DNA of 22,446 bases from a virus: IMG/VR virus record IMGVR_UViG_3300045107_000402, positions 1 to 22,446 of that record, one strand, 5' to 3'. Positions 12,250 to 18,505 of this stretch are shown here, one piece after another. Within the stretch, counting starts at the first letter, position 1; every line of letters starts with the position of its first letter. Position numbers and translations under genes: made by a program. The notes beneath the pieces are model-generated. The model searched no databases and was not told the origin of the DNA. It saw nothing but the letters and a program-made list of their open reading frames with translations.

Positions 12250-14355
12250 TTGTCTTTCTATTACCCCCCTTGGAATAATGCTTTAGAGCCTAATCAAGGC
12301 AATGTTCGCCAATGGTTAGATAACCTTTATTCTAAATTTCAGCCCATCGAACAATCTAGATGGAATCAAAGTAATATTGATACTCTCTTTTACGCTGGTT
12401 GCCAAGAATACGTAAACAGATATTTCAATTTTAGTCCTAATTACTCATATCAACGTTATTATTTCAATTTGATTCAACAGCCCGTCAATATGGTAACGGG
12501 ATATGAAAGGCAACATCGTAAGCAATTTATATATGTTCCTTGCGAGGGAGCTGATCCTCAGACTACTGATCAATACACAAAACTTATTACGCATGTTAGC
12601 AATGCTAATGGCATTCATGAGCAGAAGTCTAAAGGTAAAGAGCTTTCTGCCATTTCTGGAATGGTCTTGCTTCAGCCTTATCTTGATTATAATGGGAATG
12701 ATGCCGCTCAAGGTGAATTGAAGGTAAAGGTTTGGGAATATAATGCTTTTTTAGTCGACCCATATTTTAGAAACCCCGATATGTCAGATGCTCAATTTGT
12801 TTGGTGTCAAGAATATATCAGCAAAAAAGAAGCAGAGAATCGTTTTCCAGATAAACTTGAAGCAATTGCACCAATGTCTGGGACTCCGCAAAGATATGGG
12901 AGTTTCTACTTTTTACCTGAAAACTACAATATGGCCAGAAACGATCTCATGGTCCTTAGTTATGTATGGTATAAGTGGAAAAGAAAAAAGGAGCGTTTAT
13001 ATAGTCGCAGTCGCAATCAGTTTTTTGATTTTGGAAAAGAAGCTGATTTAGATCAGATCTTATATAATATTCCGGATATGGAAATTGTAAAGGTCGAAGT
13101 TCCTACTTGGAAGCTCGCCGTTGTGCTTAATGATCAGCTAATGTACCAAGGCGATAATCCGCTTGGATTTGATGACTGTCCTTTCATTCCATATTATTGG
13201 AACTATGATCCTCATATTAATTATTATGACTTGCGTGTTAGATCATTAGTTAGAACAATGCGTGATCCACAGTTCCTTTTCAACTGGTCTGTTATTACAA
13301 ACAATGATATTCGTGCAGCCACAATTAATGCTGGATGGAAACGAAAAGTGGGGGCGGTTGCTAACGAAGATAACTTGAAGAAATCGGGCCAAGGTTGGGA
13401 TGTGATTATCAACGAAGGTTATGAAATGACTGACGTTGAAAAAATTATTCCAAGCGGTGTCCCTGAGTCAGATTTAGCTTTGGCAGATCAATTCATGAAC
13501 TTAATTTATGCAACATCTGGCATCAACATAGAGAACTGGTCAGGACAACAAGATAAGCAGATCTCAAGCCTAACGGCATTGATTAAGCAAGCAGCTAACT
13601 TAATGGTGTTTCAAAAATACTTTGATCAATGGGATTTTTCTGATCGTTTGCTTGGTGAAAGACTTCTACAAGTTGTTATTAATAACTGGAATGAATCTAA
13701 AGTAGCTCTTCTTATAGGAGAAGAGCCAAGTCCATTCTTTTATAGTAAGATCTTTTCTAAATTTCAAACATTAGTTGAAGAAGCAGATTTGACACCAACA
13801 CAGCAAAACTTGCAAGCTCAGCAAATGATGGATATTAATGCCGCGTTTGGTAGAGAAGTCTTTACACCTTCTCAAATTATTCCCAAGCTTAACATTACTG
13901 GTAAAGCTGAGGTTATATCTATCTTGCAACAACAAGAGAGAGAAGCCGCACAACAACAACAAGACATGCAAATGGTGCAACATGCTTTGGAAGATGCCAA
14001 GCTCAAAGAGCTCTATAGTCGTGCTACTGCTAATATTGCTATGGCTAAAGAAAGGCATGGTCGTTCACAAGCAGATGTGGGATTATTCGAAGAGAGATTG
14101 AGTGAGATATCAAGGAACAGAGCGTTAGCAACTAAAGATAAAATGGAAGCATTAGAAAAGCTAATTGAAGTTACTATGCGATTTGGCGAGCTTGAAACAA
14201 TGCTAAAGCAAAATCAACTAGAATCAATTGAAAAAGATGAAATATTTAGAGAAGATCGAGAAAAAGAAGCTGCTATAATGATTGATGCTTCAAATAAATT
14301 TTTAGCTGAAATTATGAAAGGAATTCCTTCTCAAAATATGTCACAAGTGGCATAA
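12250..14355 (+). CDS. Portal protein (P22-like)
   Basis: A 701-residue protein in the place and size of a podovirus portal (P22 gp1 is about 725). The portal is the dodecameric ring at one capsid corner through which DNA enters. Recognisable parts are the N-terminal WLDNLYSKFQPIEQSRWNQS, the NMVTGYERQHRKQF segment and the clip/stem region with TSGINIENWSGQ. The last 180 residues form a Gln/Glu-rich helical barrel (QQQEREAAQQQQDMQMVQ). The start is a TTG at 12250 with AGGAGG four bases before it; no ATG is better placed. Terminase lies upstream, and an HNH gene is inserted directly behind. Confidence 0.85.
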   Translation: MSFYYPPWNNALEPNQGNVRQWLDNLYSKFQPIEQSRWNQSNIDTLFYAGCQEYVNRYFNFSPNYSYQRYYFNLIQQPVNMVTGYERQHRKQFIYVPCEGADPQTTDQYTKLITHVSNANGIHEQKSKGKELSAISGMVLLQPYLDYNGNDAAQGELKVKVWEYNAFLVDPYFRNPDMSDAQFVWCQEYISKKEAENRFPDKLEAIAPMSGTPQRYGSFYFLPENYNMARNDLMVLSYVWYKWKRKKERLYSRSRNQFFDFGKEADLDQILYNIPDMEIVKVEVPTWKLAVVLNDQLMYQGDNPLGFDDCPFIPYYWNYDPHINYYDLRVRSLVRTMRDPQFLFNWSVITNNDIRAATINAGWKRKVGAVANEDNLKKSGQGWDVIINEGYEMTDVEKIIPSGVPESDLALADQFMNLIYATSGINIENWSGQQDKQISSLTALIKQAANLMVFQKYFDQWDFSDRLLGERLLQVVINNWNESKVALLIGEEPSPFFYSKIFSKFQTLVEEADLTPTQQNLQAQQMMDINAAFGREVFTPSQIIPKLNITGKAEVISILQQQEREAAQQQQDMQMVQHALEDAKLKELYSRATANIAMAKERHGRSQADVGLFEERLSEISRNRALATKDKMEALEKLIEVTMRFGELETMLKQNQLESIEKDEIFREDREKEAAIMIDASNKFLAEIMKGIPSQNMSQVA

Positions 14356-14383
14356 TATCAGCCTCCATTTTAAGAGGCTGATA
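14356..14383 (+). promoter_or_regulatory. Hairpin hiding the ribosome site of the HNH gene
   Basis: TATCAGCCTC (14356-14365) and GAGGCTGATA (14374-14383) form a perfect 10-bp stem with an 8-base loop. The 3' arm contains the GAGG ribosome site and the A of the HNH start codon. Translation should be low unless the stem is opened. T4 homing endonucleases such as I-TevI are held down in the same way. Confidence 0.7.
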
Positions 14384-14901
14384 TGAAAAATTGTAAGTAT
14401 TGTAATCAAGAATTTATACCTAAAAAAGATGGGAATTTTTGCTCCAGTAAATGTTATCGCCAATTATGGCAAAACGAGATGAAATTAAATTATCCAGATA
14501 AGTGGAAAAAAAGATTAGAGGCTCAAAGTGAAAGAAGAAAAAATAAAGTTAGAATGCGTTTAGGATTACCATTAGACACTCCTAATCTTAAACCACAAAA
14601 TGGTAAACACTGGAGAATGAAAGATGGTTATAAACAAATTTTATTAAAAAATCATCCGAATGCTGCTAAAAATGGTTATGTAATGGAACATGTAGTAATA
14701 ATGGCAAATCATTTAGGACGACCATTGAGTAAAGGAGAAACTGTCCATCATAAGAATGGTATAAGAGATGATAATAGATTAGAAAACTTAGAGCTCTGGG
14801 TAAATACGATTAGATTTGGACAAAGAGTTGAAGATAAGATAGAATGGTGTAAAGAATTTCTTAGTCAATATGGCTATAAAGTTATAAAAGAAGGAGATTA
14901 G
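14383..14901 (+). CDS. Free-standing HNH homing endonuclease
   Basis: A 172-residue protein with an N-terminal zinc finger (C4, C7, C20, C24), a basic middle segment and an HNH_3-type nuclease domain at about 101-145. That domain has EHVVIMANHLGRPL, ETVHHKNGIRDDN with H122, H123 and N125, and RLENLELW. A short DNA-binding helix (VEDKIEWCKEFLSQYG) closes the protein. Such genes are selfish and cut alleles that lack them. It sits between the portal and the small virion genes of an otherwise continuous late operon, as expected of an insertion. It might also help spread the capsid-gene intron, but it is not inside it. The ribosome site is in a strong hairpin. Confidence 0.85.
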   Translation: MKNCKYCNQEFIPKKDGNFCSSKCYRQLWQNEMKLNYPDKWKKRLEAQSERRKNKVRMRLGLPLDTPNLKPQNGKHWRMKDGYKQILLKNHPNAAKNGYVMEHVVIMANHLGRPLSKGETVHHKNGIRDDNRLENLELWVNTIRFGQRVEDKIEWCKEFLSQYGYKVIKEGD

Positions 14902-14903
14902 TT

Positions 14904-15122
14904 ATGGCAGGTAGAAGAATCGATGATCATTCTAGTTGGGTTGGAAAGGGTTCAAAAGGCTCTGTATTTCCAGAAGGTGCAAAAGTAAAACATGAGTCAG
15001 ATGATGGCCATGATGGTCATTTATCTAAGTATGAAGATACTGATGCAGCTATTCGTTCTCAGCAAGAGATGAATAAGAAGAAGGCGAAAGGACATGATAT
15101 GAAGCCAGGATACAGATACTAG
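14904..15122 (+). CDS. Small hydrophilic virion-region protein
   Basis: A 72-residue, Gly/Asp/His/Lys-rich protein (RRIDDHSSWVGKGSKGSVF, then HESDDGHDGHLSKYED and KGHDMKPGYRY). It starts two bases after the HNH stop, with AAGGAGA inside the end of that gene. Similar small proteins seem to accompany portal genes in related uncultured phages, but I cannot name a family. No fold can be predicted with confidence; it is likely disordered. Perhaps a minor head or packaged protein, from position only. Confidence 0.6.
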   Translation: MAGRRIDDHSSWVGKGSKGSVFPEGAKVKHESDDGHDGHLSKYEDTDAAIRSQQEMNKKKAKGHDMKPGYRY

Positions 15123-15129
15123 TTAAGGT

Positions 15130-15192
15130 GCATAGGCGTTGCATAAGTGCAATCTCAGCCATTAGCAATGGGTGCAGCCTATGTCCATTGCT
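15130..15192 (+). ncRNA. Three-way-junction RNA structure between virion genes
   Basis: CATAGGC (15131-15137) pairs with GCCTATG (15177-15183) and encloses two perfect hairpins: TTGCA-TAAG-TGCAA (15139-15152) and CCATT-AGC-AATGG (15159-15171). AGCAATGG (15164-15171) can instead pair with CCATTGCT (15185-15192), 8 bp, so there are two competing folds. No reading frame covers it. It could be an mRNA element or a small RNA processed from the late transcript. Confidence 0.5.
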
Positions 15193-15208
15193 TTAATAAG
15201 AGGTAAAT

Positions 15209-15475
15209 ATGAAAAAAGGCTTTAAGGATCGTACAGAAGTCAAGGATAGCAAGAAGATCAAGTCTCCATGGAACTTTGATCAGCCTCCATATGATCAACG
15301 CTCAAGCTGTTTTGTTAATGCTGGCACAAATTATGGCGTTGGACATAAACAGCCAGTGGGTTCCATGGGTAATGGAAAAAATAAGGATGTAATCCCTAAG
15401 GGGAGAGTAAACACTCTTGAGACTGACTACGTTCATAAGGGACGTGTTAGAAATGTCGAGATTCAAGAAGAATAA
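15209..15475 (+). CDS. Small virion-region protein with YGVG motif
   Basis: An 88-residue basic protein with KSPWNFDQPPYDQRSSCF, then VNAGTNYGVGHKQPVGSMGN and PKGRVNTLETDY. I do not know its family. It shares an A-(G/N)-T-x-Y-G-x-G block with the next gene, so the two may be distant relatives. The ATG has GAGG six bases upstream. It lies downstream of the three-way-junction structure. The pattern of short Gly/Pro turns suggests a mostly extended structural protein. Confidence 0.6.
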   Translation: MKKGFKDRTEVKDSKKIKSPWNFDQPPYDQRSSCFVNAGTNYGVGHKQPVGSMGNGKNKDVIPKGRVNTLETDYVHKGRVRNVEIQEE

Positions 15476-15477
15476 CT

Positions 15478-15687
15478 ATGGCTCAAGCTCAACAAGCCCA
15501 ACAGTTCAATCGCGATTCCTCTAAGCCTAAAAAGCCACGATTTTCTCATACAGCTAATACAAAATACGGTATGGGAGATAACTATGGTACTGGTATTAGA
15601 GCTAAATTAGGAACTGTTCGAGATGGAATGGGAATGGTTAAGATGTCGAAGAAGAAGATTGGGGCGCCTCCTCGTTCTGTTGCATAG
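15478..15687 (+). CDS. Small Gly-rich virion-region protein
   Basis: A 69-residue basic protein (FSHTANTKYGMGDNYGTGIR, then AKLGTVRDGMGMVKMSKKK) that starts two bases after the previous gene and is likely coupled to it. It shares an A-N-T-x-Y-G-x-G block with its neighbour. Its 3' end overlaps a leftward gene by 50 bases. Function unknown; the position among head genes suggests a minor virion component. Confidence 0.6.
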   Translation: MAQAQQAQQFNRDSSKPKKPRFSHTANTKYGMGDNYGTGIRAKLGTVRDGMGMVKMSKKKIGAPPRSVA

Positions 15688-16165
15688 ATTGATAAAGTCT
15701 ATCCATTAATTTTTTTCCTGACATTTGAGCGCTTATCTCTTTATAAATTGCATCAATTTTCTCATCGCTTAAATCATCTTCTTCTTGAGCCTCTAATTTA
15801 TCTCTATGATGCTGAAAATTATAGATACTTTCCCAAACTGTTTTATTTTCTGTCATCTTTCCTTTTTCGAATTGTTCCCATAATTCTCTTGCTGGAATCA
15901 TCCAAATCACTTTAATAACATCAGATCCAGGATAAGCCTTAAATAGCATGCTATTAGTCTGTGCTTTAGGCTTAGTCAATCTTGGTTGCCATATCAAACG
16001 CTTAGTCACACCATCATCATCAGTTCTAGCATGGGCAAAGATATAAAAAGGATGATTTCCAAATGGTCTTTGATTGATTAGATTTTGACAACATTCTGCA
16101 ATATCAAATTGTTGTTTTGTGAAATATTTGTAGCGGTCATGAGCATCTAAAATATTGACTTTCAT
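15638..16165 (-). CDS. Leftward hypothetical protein inside the late operon
   Basis: A 175-residue protein on the opposite strand to all its neighbours. Its composition and domain order look genuine: FTKQQFDIAECCQNLINQRP, HPFYIFAHARTDDDGVTKRL, IWQPRLTKPKAQTNSMLFKA, YPGSDVIKVIWMIPARELW, then an acidic helical end. AAAGG lies eight bases before the ATG at 16165. I have the impression that this family recurs in related phages, but the function is unknown. The last 50 bases overlap the end of a rightward gene. It faces the scaffold gene across about 70 bases of A/T-rich DNA, which should hold its promoter. Confidence 0.7.
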   Translation of the reverse strand: MKVNILDAHDRYKYFTKQQFDIAECCQNLINQRPFGNHPFYIFAHARTDDDGVTKRLIWQPRLTKPKAQTNSMLFKAYPGSDVIKVIWMIPARELWEQFEKGKMTENKTVWESIYNFQHHRDKLEAQEEDDLSDEKIDAIYKEISAQMSGKKLMDRLYQSMQQNEEAPQSSSSTS

Positions 16166-16237
16166 AACTTGCCTTTTATCATATTATAATTTTAAATAAT
16201 ATTGATAACGTATCTCAGCGTTAAGGAGAAGAAAAAT

Positions 16238-16894
16238 ATGACAGAAGAGCAAACAAATCAAGCTCAAGAAACTAAAGCAAATGATAAAGAGTATAACTTT
16301 AGAGCACTTGAAGCAAAGTATGAAAGACAGCTAGCTCAAGAAAAATCTAAGAGAGAAGAAGCTGAAAGACTAGCTCAAGAAGCTTTGGCTAGAAGACAAC
16401 ATGTAGACGATGATGAAGAGGATAATCCAGAACCATATGTTGATGATAAAAGGCTCAAAAAAAAACTATCTTCCTTTGAGAAGAAATTAGAAGAAAAAAT
16501 CGAAAAGAAAGCAGAAGAAAAGGCTAGATTATTGCTAGAAAAAGAAAAGCAAGAATCGTGGTTAAGACAAAATCCTGATTTTTATGAAGTCATGAAGAAT
16601 GCAGATAAGTTTGCACAACGCGATCCAGAGCTAGCAGAAACTATCTTACAAATGCCAGAAGGATTTGAAAGGCAAAAACTAGTATATAAGAATATTAAAG
16701 CCTTAGGATTGCATAAACCAGAGCCAAAACAACCTTCCATTCAAGAAAAAATCGATGCTAATAGACGTAGTCCCTATTATCAGCCAAGTGGTATCGGAAC
16801 TGCTCCTTATGCTCCAACAGGGGATTTTTCACCTGCAGGGCAAAGAAGTGCTTATGAGAAATTAAAAGAATTGAAATCAAGACTCAGAATCTAA
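16238..16894 (+). CDS. Scaffold-like protein
   Basis: A 218-residue, highly charged protein directly upstream of the capsid gene, where phages keep the scaffold that shapes the procapsid. It has a Glu/Lys/Gln coiled coil at about 20-55, a second at about 72-112 (KKLSSFEKKLEEKIEKKAEE), a folded-looking part (WLRQNPDFYEVMKNADKF) and a Pro/Tyr-rich C-terminal region ending in a basic helix (YEKLKELKSRLR), as in scaffolds that bind coat protein. The ATG at 16238 follows AAGGAG; the frame is open to 16202, but without a ribosome site. A terminator follows the stop codon. Confidence 0.75.
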   Translation: MTEEQTNQAQETKANDKEYNFRALEAKYERQLAQEKSKREEAERLAQEALARRQHVDDDEEDNPEPYVDDKRLKKKLSSFEKKLEEKIEKKAEEKARLLLEKEKQESWLRQNPDFYEVMKNADKFAQRDPELAETILQMPEGFERQKLVYKNIKALGLHKPEPKQPSIQEKIDANRRSPYYQPSGIGTAPYAPTGDFSPAGQRSAYEKLKELKSRLRI

Positions 16895-16912
16895 ACATTA
16901 CTCCGCATAATA

Positions 16913-16932
16913 CCCCACATACGGTGGGGTTT
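16913..16932 (+). terminator. Intrinsic terminator after the scaffold gene
   Basis: CCCCAC (16913-16918) and GTGGGG (16924-16929) pair across a 5-base loop and are followed by TTTCTATTT. It separates the scaffold from the capsid gene, so the capsid gene may have its own promoter or rely on readthrough. Confidence 0.75.
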
Positions 16933-16955
16933 CTATTTACAATTAAATTATTTAG

Positions 16956-17134
16956 TTGTTATAACAATATCTTCGCTCGCTATAGCGTCATATAGCCCCC
17001 TTTCATGCGTAGTGGAGTTCGCAACCACGCCAGATATGATCGAGAAATGACGTAAGAGGCTCGTCTACCGATCGTCATATCAACATTTTCAACTATCCGA
17101 AAAGCCGGATAACTCACTATTGAGGTTGAAATGT
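16956..17134 (+). promoter_or_regulatory. Structured leader of the capsid gene
   Basis: The leader has a 12-bp palindrome TTGTTATAACAA (16956-16967), a 10-bp palindrome CGCTATAGCG (16978-16987), a stem ATGACG/CGTCAT (17047-17052, 17073-17078) and a three-way junction at the gene start. There ACATTT-T-CAAC (17083-17093) pairs with GTTGAAATGT (17125-17134) and encloses TATCCG/CGGATA (17094-17099, 17106-17111) and CTCA/TGAG (17113-17116, 17121-17124). The GAGG ribosome site and the start codon are both within helices. Confidence 0.5.
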
Positions 17135-17394
17135 CGATTACGACTACTGGCAATTTGGGGCCAATGATTTTGCAGTCTCTTGCGCCTGCAATGCTATACG
17201 TCCCCACGCCAACAATGAACTACATCACAGTTTGTGACAAGGTATCCATGCCAGCCAATGGCGGCACAACTTGTCGATTCATGCGCCCAAGAGCGCTAAC
17301 TCCTCCCACTGTACAGTTGGGTAATAGCGGTATTGATCCTCCAGCACAAGTTCCACAACGCGACATCATTGATGCGCAGATGGCTTTCTTCGGT
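17131..17394 (+). CDS. Major capsid protein, N4-gp56 type, exon 1
   Basis: The first 88 codons of the major capsid protein. Features of the N4-gp56 family are a short N-terminus with TTTGNLGPMILQSLAPAM, MPANGGTTCRFMRPRALTP, then GNSGIDPPAQVPQRDIIDAQ and MAFFG. In relatives as I recall them, the aromatic-aromatic-G is followed by about five residues and then NEQVTLQ. Here the frame instead runs into 18 unrelated codons and a stop at 17446-17448. The exon is therefore taken to end at GGT (17392-17394), the last base of which is the U of a group I P1 helix. GAGG lies six bases before the ATG. The joined product of the three exons is 322 residues. Confidence 0.8.
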
Positions 17395-17435
17395 AATAGT
17401 GCCAGTGCCGAAGATTATGACTTGGATTATGCTAG
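17395..17435 (+). other. 41-base group I-like mini-intron without a catalytic core
   Basis: This insertion shifts the capsid frame and has group I splice-site anatomy. P1: exon TCTTCGGT (17387-17394) pairs with GCCGAAGA (17407-17414), 8 bp including a U-G pair exactly at the exon end. P10: GCCAGT (17401-17406), immediately 5' of that guide, pairs with the first six bases of the next exon, ACTGGC (17436-17441). The last base is G. The P1 loop is 12 bases, as in the full intron downstream. It shares TGACTTGGA with that intron. There is no room for P3-P8. Confidence 0.7.
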
Positions 17436-17474
17436 ACTGGCTGCATAATAAATGAACAAGTCATATTACAGGAT
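17436..17474 (+). CDS. Major capsid protein, exon 2 (13 codons)
   Basis: A 39-base exon between the mini-intron and the full group I intron. It encodes TGCIINEQVILQD, the piece missing from exon 1 and matching the NEQVTLQ block of N4-gp56-type capsids. It is in a different frame from exon 1 in the genomic DNA and needs removal of the 41 bases to join in frame. Its last eight bases (TACAGGAT, 17467-17474) form the exon side of P1 of the downstream intron. Confidence 0.75.
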
Positions 17475-17829
17475 TTTTTTAAATTGGTCCTGTATAAATC
17501 CGACCTAATTGACTTGGACCCCTAAACTGGGCAACTGAATGCTCGGCATGGAAACAAGGCGGAAATTTATGACATTGAAAGCAATAGATCACCTTATTTT
17601 TATCAATTATCCAAAGACTATATGTGAAAGTTGTAAAGATACTCTCTTAAAGATCGATTGGCTTCCTAACAAATGCCATAAATGCCGTGACAGACTAAAG
17701 CGGTTGGATATCCTTAACAACGGGATAAAGCGATAGTCGGGTCTCATATGAAAGTATGAGAGAGGGGAATAACAAGACCCTCCGCCATTTTATTGGCTTC
17801 AATAAAATGGTCATAAAAGTAACAGTTCG
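17475..17829 (+). ncRNA. Group I intron in the major capsid gene (355 bases)
   Basis: A self-splicing intron with the core helices in order. P1: exon TACAGGAT with guide GTCCTGTA (17487-17494), U-G at the splice site, 12-base loop. P3: ATCCGACC (17498-17505) with GGTTGGAT (17702-17709). P4: CTGGGC/GCTCGG (17527-17532, 17541-17546). P6: GCAT/ATGC (17546-17549, 17682-17685). P7: GACTA/TAGTC (17693-17697, 17734-17738). P8: ATCC/GGAT (17710-17713, 17723-17726). P9: CTCATA/TATGAG (17743-17748, 17755-17760). An 11-bp stem lies near the 3' end (17786-17810). P10 is TTG (17484-17486) with exon CAA (17830-17832). The terminal G is 17829. Confidence 0.85.
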
Positions 17830-18495
17830 CAAGAAGGCGTCTTAGCTTGGGTATCAGAACGTTTAGCAGTAGCTATGCGCCAAGCAGAGGATTTGATCCT
17901 CCGCGACTACATCGTTTCCGCAGCTAGCCAGATCAATGCTGGTGGCGGATCTAACGGTGATAACCCAACTAACTTGGGTATATCAGATTTTAGCTTAGTA
18001 GCAACAACCCTTGATACAAATAATGCTTATAAATTCATGAGCGGTATTGAGGGAATGGATAGATTCGGGACTGGTCCAATAAGAAGTGCATATTTTATGC
18101 TATCTTCTACTGAGCTACAAACAGATTTCGATTCTTTGACTGGTCAAGGATTCAAATCTGTTTGGGATTATCCGACTAATGCAAGTGCGCTTCCAAGCGA
18201 ATATGGTTCAGTTTTCGCTATACGAATTCTGACAAGCTCAGAAGCTCCAGTAGCCAGAGGTGCGAGTGCTAATAGCAATGATGTTTACTATAACACGGTT
18301 TTAGGAAAACAAGCTGTTACGCACATCAATCAAGATGGTTACAGCATGAATTTGATTTATAGAGACCCATACTATAGTGGTATGTTGGCCCAAAATGCTA
18401 CTCTTGCTGTCAAGTTTGCTCAAGCGCAAGCTATCACACAGGATACAGCTATTAGAAACCTGCTTAGCACACGCTTAGCTAACTTAAGCGTATAG
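17830..18495 (+). CDS. Major capsid protein, N4-gp56 type, exon 3
   Basis: The C-terminal 221 codons of the major capsid protein. Joined to exon 2 it reads NEQVILQD-QEGVLAWVSERL, then AVAMRQAEDLILRDYIVSAA and SQINAGGGSNGDNP, typical of the family. The open frame has an internal ATG at 17875, which could be mistaken for a start; there is no ribosome site there and the conserved sequence continues upstream. The body holds the usual HK97-fold beta-rich stretches (FAIRILTSSEAPVARG) and ends TQDTAIRNLLSTRLANLSV. The junction at 17829/17830 was chosen because it follows a G and keeps the frame. The next gene starts 10 bases later. Confidence 0.85.
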   Translation, partial: QEGVLAWVSERLAVAMRQAEDLILRDYIVSAASQINAGGGSNGDNPTNLGISDFSLVATTLDTNNAYKFMSGIEGMDRFGTGPIRSAYFMLSSTELQTDFDSLTGQGFKSVWDYPTNASALPSEYGSVFAIRILTSSEAPVARGASANSNDVYYNTVLGKQAVTHINQDGYSMNLIYRDPYYSGMLAQNATLAVKFAQAQAITQDTAIRNLLSTRLANLSV

Positions 18496-18505
18496 GAGGG
18501 TAAAT

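Noticed and set aside
15130-15192. tRNA or tRNA-like gene
   Set aside because: There are only two inner hairpins, no anticodon-like 7-base loop, no T-loop motif and no CCA end.
16980-17207. 75-codon minus-strand frame
   Set aside because: It covers the structured capsid leader and the capsid N-terminus, with no ribosome site.
17131-17448. Reading the capsid N-terminus as a separate 105-residue gene
   Set aside because: The last 18 codons are intron and out-of-frame exon; the conserved NEQV block continues in another frame after removal of 41 bases.
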